From Halobacillus litoralis (GTDB taxonomy: Bacteria; Bacillota; Bacilli; Bacillales; Halobacillaceae): 64,000 nt of DNA. Shown in pieces: positions 18,017 through 27,374 of this stretch; positions within the stretch are counted from its first letter, which is position 1, and every line of letters begins with the position of its first letter. The notes under the pieces were generated by a model. That model was not told the origin of the DNA, did no database searches, and was given only the letters and a program-made list of their open reading frames with translations. The stretch is from positions 2,040,001-2,104,000 of the forward strand of contig NZ_CP129016.1 in NCBI RefSeq assembly GCF_020524085.2, read 5' to 3'. The position numbers were made by a program, and so were the translations under genes.

Positions 18017-19334
18017 CTATGATCTTCTTTTTATAAAAAATGGGTAAATGGTGAAGATGACTAAGAACGTTAAGAACCCTGGAGACCATGCATCAGGAAG
18101 AAGGAAATAAAGTAGGCTTCCTGTCATTATTGCTCCCATAGCCAAGCAGTTCACATAACGGGGCTTCGTTAAAAGAATTAAATCTTCTTCGTTCAATCGG
18201 TTTCTCTTTACAATAAGGTAATCACTACAAATAACAGCTGAAATTGGAATGATCAAACCGCCAAGCAAAGAGATGAATGATTCTGCTTCATTTACAAGGG
18301 CGGGGAAGCCACTAAGGAACACACCTACTGAGCCGAAAGCAACCGCCGCTTGAACTCTAGAGAGTTTGGGGAAGGTATTCAAAAGGCTGAACCCTCCTGT
18401 GTAAGCATTACTGACATTAATGCTGACCATAGAAATGATGGCGGTTGCAGTAATGATCGCTATAAGAAGCGGAGAATTCGTCAAGTCAGTGGATGATACA
18501 TATGGGTTGATATCGTGAAATAAATAGGCGGATGCACACCCGATGACCGCTGTTATAAAGAAGCCGATTCCATTTCCGATTAGTAGTCCATAAAAACCAT
18601 GAGAAGGGGTTTTTGCATACCTTGTCATATCCGCTGATGCACTTACGCCTGATACATACTGCACAAAAGCAAGGCTTGCAAAGAATAACATGGAGGAGAA
18701 AGACCCTTCCAAACCTCCCATTTGAAGCATCAACAGTGAATCGGTTGTGTGATTTGTAGTAAAGTAAACATACAAGATCGTTGCTTCACCGATGAGTAAT
18801 AAAGGTAAAAAATAGCTCATGGCTTGTTTTACCGCATCAAAACCAACAATTGCAAGTGTAACCATGAGGATAGAAAGCGGAATAGAATAAACCCAAAATG
18901 GGAGTTCAATACCTGTTAAACGTAGTATCAATTGTTGGATGACATATGTACCACCAATGGTTTGTACACTGAACCAATAAAGAGAAGTGAGACTTCGAAT
19001 CGGTGCGGATAAAAAACGTGTCCCATTAACTCCAAGAATGGTACGTAATGCATATTGCGCCGGGATGCCGAGTCTTGCACCTGGTAAGGATAAAAATGAT
19101 ACAAGTAAGAAGCCGAGGAGGGCCCCGAGGCTTGTGGAGATGACACCTGTCCAGAAGGAAAGTCCACCTTCCAAGACAGCCAGTGCGGGCACAAGAAAGT
19201 TACCTGCGTTGGCAGCTATGGCAATCTGAATGAAAGCAAAGCGGTACCAGGGTGTATCCCCGTCGATCAGGAGGGACAGCTTCTAAACCATATTGTTCAA
19301 TCACACGTTTCCGTGGTGCATAAGCTTTCAACAC
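18017..19334 (-). pseudogene. NCS1-family nucleobase/cytosine permease, frameshifted near the N-terminus
   Basis: Most of the gene encodes a polytopic protein of about 12 helices with NCS1 traits (GARLGIPAQYALRTILGVNG). The start region (19334 downward: KAYAPRKRVIEQYGLEAVPP) is in another frame and runs into a stop. The shift lies near the G-run at 19258-19261 on the minus strand. Beyond it, GDTPWYRFAFIQIAIAANAG continues in the frame of the main body. Restored length is about 438 residues, normal for the family. Substrate could be cytosine, purines, allantoin or a thiamine precursor. A GTG with AAAGGA 7 bases upstream is the likely start. Confidence 0.82.
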
Positions 19335-19418
19335 ATTCACGTCCTTTCTGACCCAATCATTGTACAGAAAGGTGACTCAAGTGTAAATGAAAATGGAGAC
19401 TTAAGGAGGTTTGGGAAG

Positions 19419-20177
19419 ATGAAACATGCATTGATTACAGCTGGGACCAAGGGGCTTGGCAGGAAAGTAGCCGAACACATGTTGAAACAAAATCATTCCA
19501 TTACCGTTACATATAGAAATGATGAAGCTAAAGCCCTCACTTTACTCGATGATTTCCCGGGTGATCATGACAGAATACAAATCATACAGGCTGATGTGAC
19601 AGTTAAAGAAGACATCCATCGCCTTACAGAAAGTACACTGAAGCGCTTTGGAAGAGTAGATTATCTAATCAACAATGCAGGGCCTTATATTTTTGAACGG
19701 AAAAAGCTGATGGACTACACAGATGAGGAATGGAACTCGATGATTCGAGGGAATCTTGATGCTGTGTTTTATCTTATGAAAGCCACTATTCCTCATATGA
19801 GGAAGCAAAATTTCGGCAGGATCATTAATTATGGGTTCCAAGGTGCACAATCTGCCTCAGGGTGGATCTATCGTTCTGCTTTTGCTGCAGCAAAAGTTGG
19901 ACTTGTATCCCTGACTAAAACCATTGCCTATGAAGAAGCAGAATATGGCATCACATCAAATATGATATGTCCGGGAAACATAACAGGAGAGTGGAAGGAA
20001 TCGTGCATTGAGGTGAGCAGAAAAAGTAAAGATGAAGAAACCCCAATAGGACGTCCAGGAACAGGGGAAGATGTGGCACGAACCATTGCTTTTTTATGTG
20101 AAGAGGACTCGGATATGATTACGGGTACGATCTATGAAGTCACCGGAGGATTAGACGTTATACACAGACACCGGTAA
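19419..20177 (+). CDS. Atypical short-chain dehydrogenase/reductase-like protein (YtkK-like)
   Basis: This 252-residue Rossmann protein has the cofactor motif TAGTKGLG at the N-terminus and the NNAG motif (YLINNAGPYIF). The usual catalytic Tyr-x3-Lys reads SAFAAAKVGL, so phenylalanine replaces tyrosine while lysine is kept. The normal serine region reads IINYGFQGA, lacking the serine. It may bind NAD(P) without classical SDR chemistry, or use different residues. The ATG at 19419 follows AAGGAGG. It is divergent from the permease gene. Confidence 0.8.
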   Translation: MKHALITAGTKGLGRKVAEHMLKQNHSITVTYRNDEAKALTLLDDFPGDHDRIQIIQADVTVKEDIHRLTESTLKRFGRVDYLINNAGPYIFERKKLMDYTDEEWNSMIRGNLDAVFYLMKATIPHMRKQNFGRIINYGFQGAQSASGWIYRSAFAAAKVGLVSLTKTIAYEEAEYGITSNMICPGNITGEWKESCIEVSRKSKDEETPIGRPGTGEDVARTIAFLCEEDSDMITGTIYEVTGGLDVIHRHR

Positions 20178-20313
20178 TGGATGTGGAAATGGTCAATCCT
20201 GGAGTATTTCCATCACATTTAAAAGATTTGGTACAATGGAAGGGCTTTCTTTTGTTAGTAGTTGTTTTGTTTGAGACCCATTACGAGAAACAGCATAAGG
20301 AGGTAGGGTTGCG

Positions 20314-21432
20314 GTGAAGATAGGTGTACCAAAAGAAGTGAAAAATAATGAGAACCGTATAGCAATGACGCCTGCAGGAGTGGTCAGCTTAACCAATGCA
20401 GGACATGAAGTGTTTGTAGAATCAGGTGCAGGATTAGGCTCAGGATTCACTGATGATCAATACAAAGAAGCAGGTGCTTCAATCGTTGAGTCAGCTCAGA
20501 AAGCATGGAGTCAGGAAATGGTCATGAAAGTGAAAGAACCTGTTCCGGAAGAGTACGATTATTTTTATGAAGGTTTAATCCTATTCACTTATTTACACTT
20601 AGCGCCGGAAGCTGAATTGACAAAGGCTCTCGTGAATAAGAAAGTAATTTCAATTGCATATGAGACCGTCCAATCACCGAATGGATCATTACCGCTTTTA
20701 ACACCGATGAGTGAAGTAGCAGGAAGGATGGCTTCCCAAATCGGCGCTCAATACCTGGAAAAATCAAAGGGTGGAAAAGGAATTCTGTTAGGAGGCATCC
20801 CGGGTGTAAGACGCGGAAGAGTCACTGTTATCGGTGGAGGCGTTGTAGGTACAAATGCAGCTAAGATTGCCATGGGACTCGGAGCGGATGTCACCATCAT
20901 TGACCTGAACCCTGAACGGCTGCGCCAGCTTGATGATATTTTTGGTTCTGATATCAACACGTTGATGTCGAACCCGCTTAATATTCAGGAGGCCTTGGAA
21001 GAGTCTGATCTAGTTATTGGAGCTGTTCTTATTCCGGGAGCTAAAGCGCCAAGCCTTGTTACAGAAGATATGGTCAAATCAATGAAAGAAGGATCTGTCA
21101 TTGTGGATGTAGCCATTGATCAGGGAGGTATTTTCGAAACGACCGATCGAATCACCACTCATGATGACCCTACTTATGAAAAACATGGGGTGCTTCACTA
21201 TGCAGTAGCAAACATGCCGGGTGCCGTTCCAAGGACGTCCACCATCGGTTTAACGAATGTAACCGTTCCTTACGCTCTTCAGTTAGCGAATAAGGGGTAT
21301 GTGAGGGCGTGTCAGGAAAATGGGGCGCTTTATAAGGGACTAAACACGCTTGGTGGACATGTGACCTACAAAGCGGTCGCTGAAGCTCAAGGTCTTGAAT
21401 ATACAGATGCCAAGCAACTTTTTAATAAATAA
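20314..21432 (+). CDS. ald: Alanine dehydrogenase
   Basis: This 372-residue enzyme interconverts L-alanine and pyruvate with NAD, allowing alanine catabolism and, in Bacillus, normal sporulation. The N-terminus [19 protein letters not shown] is diagnostic. The NAD site [20 protein letters not shown] lies near residue 170. The GTG start follows AAGGAGGTAGG. It is a single gene with a terminator behind it. Confidence 0.97.
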   Translation: MKIGVPKEVKNNENRIAMTPAGVVSLTNAGHEVFVESGAGLGSGFTDDQYKEAGASIVESAQKAWSQEMVMKVKEPVPEEYDYFYEGLILFTYLHLAPEAELTKALVNKKVISIAYETVQSPNGSLPLLTPMSEVAGRMASQIGAQYLEKSKGGKGILLGGIPGVRRGRVTVIGGGVVGTNAAKIAMGLGADVTIIDLNPERLRQLDDIFGSDINTLMSNPLNIQEALEESDLVIGAVLIPGAKAPSLVTEDMVKSMKEGSVIVDVAIDQGGIFETTDRITTHDDPTYEKHGVLHYAVANMPGAVPRTSTIGLTNVTVPYALQLANKGYVRACQENGALYKGLNTLGGHVTYKAVAEAQGLEYTDAKQLFNK

Positions 21433-21436
21433 TGAT

Positions 21437-21472
21437 TTAAAAAAGCGAGGACTTTACGTCCACGCTTTTTTT
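21437..21472 (+). terminator. Rho-independent terminator of ald
   Basis: AAAAAGCG and GGAC pair with GTCC and CGCTTTTT around a 5-base loop with one A-A mismatch, ending in a T-run. Confidence 0.88.
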
Positions 21473-21530
21473 CATAGTCCTAAACCATTCTTACGCCATA
21501 TAGCAGGATTGTGGAAGATTTGATTTCGAT

Positions 21531-21701
21531 ACTTATGTTGAGTGGGTGGGGCGGAGGGGAATGACTCGCTTTCCGCGGGAGCGCGATGAGCCTCCTCAGG
21601 CTGACGCCTTGCGGGGGGCTCACCAAGCACTCTTTTCCCGCAGGAGTCTCGTCATTCCCCTCCGCCCCTTTGCTATATCAGTGTCTCGAAACCACTTCCC
21701 G
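21531..21701 (-). repeat. Long palindromic intergenic repeat, copy A
   Basis: The core has a perfect 17-bp inverted arm (21548-21564 with 21652-21668), GC-rich in an AT-rich genome. Between the arms are further paired segments and a GAGCCTCCTCAGG/CTCACC region. The reverse complement aligns with copy C (51271-51472) along its whole length, including the outer AAGTGGTTTCGAGA flank. No ORF or transposase is visible. Position: downstream of ald, before copy B. Confidence 0.85.
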
Positions 21702-21854
21702 AATAATCAGCTATTCAGCTTGATGAGAGGATTAGGATACAACTCCATGCATAGGTATCTGAATCCCTAAAGCTTGAGACAAAGCGTTTTATGCTTTAAC
21801 AATCGGTGTAACGGAAGACAATCCAACTTGGTAAAGGGTTCGTATCTCACAAAC

Positions 21855-22058
21855 ATCTGAATGGGGTGGTGGGAATCTGCGAGACTCCCGTGGGAAAAGG
21901 AGATAGGCGAGATCCCTTAGTGCTTCAGACCGCCCGAGGAAGCTCGCCACTCCCCCACAGGAAAGCGAGTAGCTTCCCGGCCACCCCTGATGCTCATGTT
22001 GGGCAACGACCCCCGAGAACATTTCGAAACTGAGTTCCACAATTGGGAGCTTTAGTTG
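21855..22058 (+). repeat. Long palindromic intergenic repeat, copy B (diverged)
   Basis: Arms GGGGTGGTGGGAA (21863-21875) and TTCCCGGCCACCCC (21974-21987) pair imperfectly. GAGACTCCCGTGGGAAAAG and GAAAGCGAG match the family core, and the right flank ending GGGAGCTTTAG matches copies C and D. It is more diverged than A and C. With copy A it fills most of the 650-base gene-free stretch 21433-22084. Confidence 0.75.
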
Positions 22059-22084
22059 AATAATTGGTTGTTAACTGTAGTCTT

Positions 22085-23053
22085 TTAGGCTGATTTGATA
22101 TGGTTCTTATTTGTATCTTTTGTGTCTGCATCTTTCTGTTTTCTAAAGATGGTTGCAAGGATCGGGCCTGAGATGTTGTGCCAAACACTGAAAATAGCGC
22201 TGGGTACAGCAGCGAGCGGGTTGAAGTGAACTGCTGCGAGAGATGCGCCAAGGCCGGAGTTTTGCATACCAACCTCAATAGAAATGGCTCGTTGTTTTGC
22301 CGGCTCCATGTTGAACAACTTTCCTAAACCGTAGCCTGCTAAATAACCGAGGAGGTTATGGACGACGACGATTGCGAATATAGCTGCTCCTGTCTCGGCA
22401 ATTTGAGATTGATTGACACTTACAACTGCTGCGACGATGGCTACTATACTAATAACCGATATAAGTGGCAGGGCTTTGACTGTCGCTTGTACTTTTTTCT
22501 TGAATATGGATTGCACGATAAGACCTAGAATAATCGGCACAAGAACGACCTTAACGATGGAGACGAAAAGATCTCCTGCTGAAACCGGAAGCCACTGGCT
22601 AGCAAACACCAAAACGAGTAACGGGGTGAAGAGAGGGGCCAACAGGGTGGATACAGCTGTAATTGAAACAGAAAGAGCGGTATCGCCTTTGGAGAGATAC
22701 GTCATAACATTGGAAGAAGTCCCTCCTGGACAACATCCCACAAGAATGACACCGACCGCTACTTCTGGTGAAACGGGAAGGATTGTGACTAATAGAAAAG
22801 CGAGAAGCGGCATAAGCGTAAACTGTGCTCCCACACCGATCGCTACATCTTTCGGTCGTTTGAAAACTTCATGGAAGTCTTGTTTAGACAGAGTCAATCC
22901 CATTCCAAACATGATAATCCCTAATAAGGGAACAATATATGGGGCGATCCATGTAAATCCTCCTGGGAGAAAAAAAGATAAGGCCGCAAAAAGAAGGACC
23001 CATATAGCGAAGGTGCTGCCCGCAAATTGACTTATTCTTTCTAATGTTTTCAT
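22085..23053 (-). CDS. Bile acid:sodium symporter (BASS) family transporter
   Basis: This polytopic membrane protein has 322 residues and about nine or ten helices. The family motif VGCCPGGTSSNVMTYLSKGD is clear near residue 107. Bacterial relatives move bile acids, pantoate, pyruvate or other organic anions with sodium, and the substrate cannot be assigned here. The start ATG is preceded by AAGGAG. Sodium coupling would suit a halophile, but that is inference. Confidence 0.88.
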   Translation of the reverse strand: MKTLERISQFAGSTFAIWVLLFAALSFFLPGGFTWIAPYIVPLLGIIMFGMGLTLSKQDFHEVFKRPKDVAIGVGAQFTLMPLLAFLLVTILPVSPEVAVGVILVGCCPGGTSSNVMTYLSKGDTALSVSITAVSTLLAPLFTPLLVLVFASQWLPVSAGDLFVSIVKVVLVPIILGLIVQSIFKKKVQATVKALPLISVISIVAIVAAVVSVNQSQIAETGAAIFAIVVVHNLLGYLAGYGLGKLFNMEPAKQRAISIEVGMQNSGLGASLAAVHFNPLAAVPSAIFSVWHNISGPILATIFRKQKDADTKDTNKNHIKSA

Positions 23054-23206
23054 TCAATTCAACTCCTTATGTAAAAAGATATTTTCTGATTATACGCTCT
23101 TTTCAGAAAAAACAAAGGATTAACGACCAGAAAAAAATGAAAAAAACATGAAATGAGCAAGGATTTGAGATTCCTTAAGATCATGCGTAAAATAAAAAGA
23201 AAAAAG

Positions 23207-23233
23207 TGAAACCTTTTAAGAACTTATTGCGTA
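23207..23233 (+). promoter_or_regulatory. ECF (sigma-W-type) promoter of the DUF4178-pspA operon
   Basis: TGAAAC (23207-23212) and CGTA (23230-23233) are separated by 17 bases, matching the B. subtilis sigma-W consensus of TGAAAC, a 16-17 base spacer and CGTA. It lies about 40 bases before the first gene. The B. subtilis pspA operon (ydjFGHI) is also sigma-W controlled, which supports the call. Confidence 0.82.
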
Positions 23234-23275
23234 CATACAGGTACACAGGGTCACAGTTGAAGGAGAGGTGAAGAT

Positions 23276-23788
23276 TTGGGTTTCTTTTCTAGATTGTTTT
23301 CGAAAAATGAGAAGCAGGCACCAGAAGTGAAAGAGCGAACACCATTGAATATCCAAGTCGGGGACATTGTCACATACGATCTTGTGGATTATGAAGTTGT
23401 TGGGAAAATTACGTATCGTGACGGAGGTTACGAGTGGTTCTCTTATCAGCTATTGGAAGGGAATCAAACAAAGTGGCTGGCAGCTGAAATGGATGATGAG
23501 CTGGAATTAGGGGTGTATGAGACGGTCAAACTCCCTGTATCCATGCCCTTCCCTGAGAAACTTGAGTATGAGGGCCAAACCTTCTTCAAAGATGAAGAAG
23601 GAGAAGCGCGGGTTACGGGAGAAGGAAGAAGTACGAACATTAATGGGCGTACCTCCCGATATGCGGAGTATATCTCAGAAGATGAAGAGACGTATTTAAG
23701 CCTTGAATCATGGGGCAGTGAAGTAGAAGTCAGTGTAGGGTATGACATAGAAGCCTATGAAATCAAAATCCTGGCAGGTTCAAAATAA
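23276..23788 (+). CDS. DUF4178 protein, first gene of the pspA operon
   Basis: This soluble 170-residue beta-rich protein has two similar halves. The first carries VGDIVTYDLVDYEVVGKITY followed by YEWFSYQLLEG; this pattern is typical of DUF4178. The TTG start follows AGGAGAGGTG. Thirteen bases separate it from pspA. DUF4178 genes recur beside pspA, DUF4247, DUF350 and spermidine-synthase-like genes in Firmicutes (from memory). Molecular function is unknown. Confidence 0.85.
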   Translation: MGFFSRLFSKNEKQAPEVKERTPLNIQVGDIVTYDLVDYEVVGKITYRDGGYEWFSYQLLEGNQTKWLAAEMDDELELGVYETVKLPVSMPFPEKLEYEGQTFFKDEEGEARVTGEGRSTNINGRTSRYAEYISEDEETYLSLESWGSEVEVSVGYDIEAYEIKILAGSK

Positions 23789-23800
23789 GGAGGAAGAAAA

Positions 23801-24472
23801 ATGTTTAAATTTTTTAATCGTGTAAAGACAGTCGTAGGTTCAGAGTTAAACGCTATGTTGGATAAAGCAGAAGACCCTGTGAAAATGCTTGATCAATTCA
23901 TGCGTGATATGGAGAATGACATCCGTGAAGCTGAAAGTGCGGTAGCCAAGCAGATTGCTAACGAGAAAATGTTGAAACGAAAATACGATGACTCTCAGGC
24001 TCTTGTAGATAAGCGGATGCAGCAGGCAGAGAAAGCCATTGAAGCAGGAAATGAAGATTTGGCTCGTCGTGCCTTGGAAGATAAGAAGAACCATCAGGAT
24101 CAGGCAGATCAATTCAAGGCTTCCTGGGAGCGTGCTCAACAGGATGCGAATAACCTTCGTCAAAAGCTCGATGAAATGAAGAAGGAATATCAGGAAATGA
24201 AATTGAAGAAAGATTCCTTGAAAGCACGTGCCGAATCTGCGAAAACACGTACTAAAATGAACCGTACCATGTCGAACATCGGCGGAGATCAGTCACGCCA
24301 AGGTTTTGAACGTATGGAAGAAAAAGTCATGCACTATGAAGCAGAAGCTGAAACGAGTGAGGATATGTCTTCACAATCCCGCTCCTTAGACGATGAATTT
24401 GAAGATTTGGATAACAAAGGCAGTGTAGACAGTGAATTGGAAGCGCTGAAGAAAAAGATGAACAAAGAGTAA
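23801..24472 (+). CDS. pspA: PspA/IM30 family phage-shock protein
   Basis: This 223-residue protein is nearly all alpha-helical coiled coil, as in PspA, LiaH and Vipp1. The N-terminus MFKFFNRVKTVVGSELNAML includes the amphipathic membrane-binding helix, and DPVKMLDQFMRDMENDI is a family signature. It probably forms large rings or rods that protect a damaged inner membrane. AAGGAGG lies upstream. It is the second gene of a cluster driven by a sigma-W-type promoter. Confidence 0.95.
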   Translation: MFKFFNRVKTVVGSELNAMLDKAEDPVKMLDQFMRDMENDIREAESAVAKQIANEKMLKRKYDDSQALVDKRMQQAEKAIEAGNEDLARRALEDKKNHQDQADQFKASWERAQQDANNLRQKLDEMKKEYQEMKLKKDSLKARAESAKTRTKMNRTMSNIGGDQSRQGFERMEEKVMHYEAEAETSEDMSSQSRSLDDEFEDLDNKGSVDSELEALKKKMNKE

Positions 24473-24634
24473 TCTCTGGTCTAACATTCGTGCCTGGCTT
24501 AGTGGTCAGGCACGGCTGTTTTATGGACTGGAAAATAACAAATTCCGAGTCGTGGATGGATTGCCTTACTATTGACATCCGGCTTTAGCGCTCAGTGTAA
24601 CCTGAGCGATTGTTATGTGGAAGGAGGATGTGTG

Positions 24635-25303
24635 TTGAAAGATTATGCAGGGATCATAGTCGTAGGAATCATTGCCTTTTTCTTATTGTTCAATGTATTC
24701 GGTGGGAATGACCAAAGAGGGATGTCCGGTTCTTATACCGAAGATACATATGGAGAACTACCTTCAGAGCCTGATCGGTCAGAGATACTAAGTGGGTTAG
24801 AAAATTCAGAAACAAACGATATCGAATCGCTGATTCAGAATCATTTCCCCTTATTGGATACAGTCCGATCTGATCAGGGCATCTCTAGAATTTATATGAC
24901 AAAAGAATTGTCGTTAACCGAGGTCTCAGATTCTTTGACCTCAGCTATTCCTCCTGAAGAAATAAGTGAAAGGCAGGAAAATAAGCAAGCTCTCATTTAT
25001 CCTGATCATTTTGTGATCCTCCAGGAAAGTACGGAAGAACCTGGGGTCATTACAATTGAACTTGCATCAGATGATTTTGTGAGAAATCATTATTCTCCCG
25101 GTTTCTTTAGTGGGTTATTTTTAGGATCTATTCTTAACCGTTCTTTGGGATCTAATGACTGGTATGAGCGCCGAAGGGCCAATTGTCAGCAAACAGGGAA
25201 CTGTTATGGTGGATATGGGATGTACGGGAATTATAATTCAGGTGGAACCACTTCTATGAGAGGGTCATCGAATCGTGGTGGAGGTCCTGGTACAGGAAAA
25301 TAA
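24635..25303 (+). CDS. DUF4247 membrane-anchored protein
   Basis: This protein has about 222 residues. A membrane helix (about residues 4-21) precedes an outward-facing domain of DUF4247 type. The C-terminal tail is low-complexity, rich in Gly, Asn, Tyr and Arg (CYGGYGMYGNYNSGGTTSMR), and holds two cysteines six residues apart. The TTG at 24635 is preferred (AAGGAGG 7 bases upstream) over GTG at 24632. It lies in the pspA operon; function is unknown, perhaps surface sensing or scaffolding. Confidence 0.78.
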   Translation: MKDYAGIIVVGIIAFFLLFNVFGGNDQRGMSGSYTEDTYGELPSEPDRSEILSGLENSETNDIESLIQNHFPLLDTVRSDQGISRIYMTKELSLTEVSDSLTSAIPPEEISERQENKQALIYPDHFVILQESTEEPGVITIELASDDFVRNHYSPGFFSGLFLGSILNRSLGSNDWYERRRANCQQTGNCYGGYGMYGNYNSGGTTSMRGSSNRGGGPGTGK

Positions 25304-25317
25304 AGGAGGTTATCATT

Positions 25318-25713
25318 ATGGAACCATTTTTGGCTACGTTAGGTTATTTTGTAATGGCAATTGTGATTGTTGTAATTGGATTGGTTATCTTCGAATGGTT
25401 AACCAGGCAGTATAAGGATTGGGAAGAGGTAAAGCAAGGGAATCAGGCAGTGGCGATGTCAATTGCAGGAAAAATCATCGGCATATGTATTGTTCTGTCA
25501 TTCGCAATCTATCATAGTTTCACTGTATGGGATACGTTGATTTGGGGAGCGTACGGGGTTGTACTTCAAATGATTGCCTACCTATTGTTTGAATTGTTCA
25601 CACGCAAGTTTTCTGTAGAAACGAAATTAAAGGAAAATAATACAGCGGTCGGAATCATTACAATGGGTGTATCGATCGGTTTAGCTTTTGTTATCGGTGC
25701 GTCGATTACATAA
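25318..25713 (+). CDS. DUF350 four-helix membrane protein
   Basis: This 131-residue protein has four predicted transmembrane helices in two related halves. GNQAVAMSIAGKIIGICIVL and ENNTAVGIITMGVSIGLAFV both show the DUF350 Asn/Ala motif. It begins 14 bases after DUF4247. DUF350 (YjfL in E. coli) accompanies PspA-like and polyamine-peptide genes in several phyla. A terminator follows, so the next gene may be expressed at a lower level. Confidence 0.87.
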   Translation: MEPFLATLGYFVMAIVIVVIGLVIFEWLTRQYKDWEEVKQGNQAVAMSIAGKIIGICIVLSFAIYHSFTVWDTLIWGAYGVVLQMIAYLLFELFTRKFSVETKLKENNTAVGIITMGVSIGLAFVIGASIT

Positions 25714-25734
25714 CGGCCTTGGAATATTTGAGAG

Positions 25735-25770
25735 AAGCCACTATGATCCATTCTCATAGTGGCTTTTTAA
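25735..25770 (+). terminator. Rho-independent terminator within the pspA cluster
   Basis: A 12-bp perfect stem (25735-25746 with 25754-25765) is followed by TTTT. Only about 30 bases remain before the next gene, so partial readthrough is plausible. Confidence 0.85.
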
Positions 25771-25797
25771 CATTCAAGTTTAAGTGGAGTGAACGAA

Positions 25798-27345
25798 GTG
25801 GAAGCGAATATTAGAAAAAGTCATTTTATATACTGGGCCTCAGGCATTGTTTCCATTTGTGGGATTATTTTTGAAGTGTTATTTGGGGCTCTTGGATCTT
25901 ATATTCTTGGTGATGGTGTAAAACAGTACACATTGACAATCAGCCTGTTCCTTACCGGGATGGGGATTGGTGCGAGCATAAGTGAGAGAGTGATGAAGCA
26001 ATTGATTGTCACCTTCATCTGGATTGAATTCATGGTGGCCTTAATCGGTGGCTTTTCCAGCTTCACGATGTTTGGGATGACAGCTTTTGCTCCCTCAGGA
26101 ACGGATGCTCTGTTCTTATATTTAGTCACATTCACCATTGGTGCACTGACCGGTCTTGAGCTGCCTATTCTTATCAGAAAGGCAAATGAAATAGGTGTAG
26201 AGCTCAACAGGAGCACGGCGAGGGTACTGTTTTCTGACTACGCAGGTGGATTGATCGGTGGTCTGCTGTTTGCTTTCTATCTCAGGCCGCAAATGGGTAT
26301 GGTGAAAAGCGCCTTCTTTGTGGCGTGTATCAATTTGGCCGTTGCCGTTTTAGTCTTGTATTTATTCCGCTCTGAAATTAAGACTTTCTCCATCCATTTG
26401 ACAGGAGCCATTATCATTGGCGTCCTTCTTATTGGTGGGCTGTTTTTCGGTGAAGAAATGGCCTTCTCGTTCGAACAGAAGCTGTATAAAGATCCGATCA
26501 TTCATATGGAAGAGAGTGCTTATCAACGGATCGTACTTACAAAGGAGCAGGGAGACACACGTCTTTTCTTAAACGGATCCTTGCAGTTCAGTTCAACAGA
26601 TGAACATCGCTATCATGAAACACTTGTCCATCCTCCCGTCGCTTTTTCTGACAAACATGAACATGTGCTTATCCTTGGGGGAGGAGATGGAATTGCGGCT
26701 AGAGAGTTATTAAAGTATGAGGAAATCAAAGAGATTACGCTTGTCGATCTTGATTCTGCAGTCACAAACCTTGCACGATCCAATTTTCATCTGCTGCAAG
26801 TAAATAAAGGAGCTCTTGATGATCCGAGGGTTCATGTATTGAATAAAGATGCGTTTAAATTTTTGGAGAATGCGGATCAATTCTATGATGTGATTATTAT
26901 CGACCTCCCTGATCCGAATAACGAAAGTCTGAACAAACTCTATACACGGGAGTTTTATTCTTTAGTGAGAAACCATCTATCCCCTGGAGGAGCAGTGATG
27001 ATCCAGGCGACAAGTCCTCTCTTTGCGACAGAAGTGTACTGGACAATCGATAAAACGGTAGCCTCTACGGGACTTTACACTGAGAATTTTCATGTGGATG
27101 TTCCGAGCTTTGGAAATTGGGGATTTATTCTGGCTGCACGGAAACCACTGGCGGTTGAAGAGGTCCAATTTAATGTGGAAACTGAATTTCTAACAGAGGA
27201 AGTTTTTCAATCTATGACAGTGTTTGGAAAAGATGAAGATGGGGAAATCTTGAATGGAGAAGGCCAAGTGGTCAAGTTGGAACCCAATACTCTGATCAAC
27301 CCACATCTTATTCAGAAGTATGAACAAGCTTGGCGTAATTATTAA
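25798..27345 (+). CDS. Membrane-fused polyamine aminopropyltransferase-like protein
   Basis: This protein has about 515 residues. Six or seven transmembrane helices fill residues 1-220. A spermidine/spermine-synthase-like Rossmann domain follows, with [25 protein letters not shown] and IIIDLPDPN. Such domains transfer aminopropyl groups from decarboxylated S-adenosylmethionine; the substrate of the membrane-fused form is not established. GTG at 25798 is chosen over an in-frame GTG at 25789 because the purine-rich site overlaps the latter. It completes the DUF4178-pspA-DUF4247-DUF350 cluster. A speD gene supplying the donor lies at 59797. Confidence 0.85.
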   Translation: MEANIRKSHFIYWASGIVSICGIIFEVLFGALGSYILGDGVKQYTLTISLFLTGMGIGASISERVMKQLIVTFIWIEFMVALIGGFSSFTMFGMTAFAPSGTDALFLYLVTFTIGALTGLELPILIRKANEIGVELNRSTARVLFSDYAGGLIGGLLFAFYLRPQMGMVKSAFFVACINLAVAVLVLYLFRSEIKTFSIHLTGAIIIGVLLIGGLFFGEEMAFSFEQKLYKDPIIHMEESAYQRIVLTKEQGDTRLFLNGSLQFSSTDEHRYHETLVHPPVAFSDKHEHVLILGGGDGIAARELLKYEEIKEITLVDLDSAVTNLARSNFHLLQVNKGALDDPRVHVLNKDAFKFLENADQFYDVIIIDLPDPNNESLNKLYTREFYSLVRNHLSPGGAVMIQATSPLFATEVYWTIDKTVASTGLYTENFHVDVPSFGNWGFILAARKPLAVEEVQFNVETEFLTEEVFQSMTVFGKDEDGEILNGEGQVVKLEPNTLINPHLIQKYEQAWRNY

Positions 27346-27374
27346 ATAAGCAATGTTTAAAAGGAGTGTTATGG

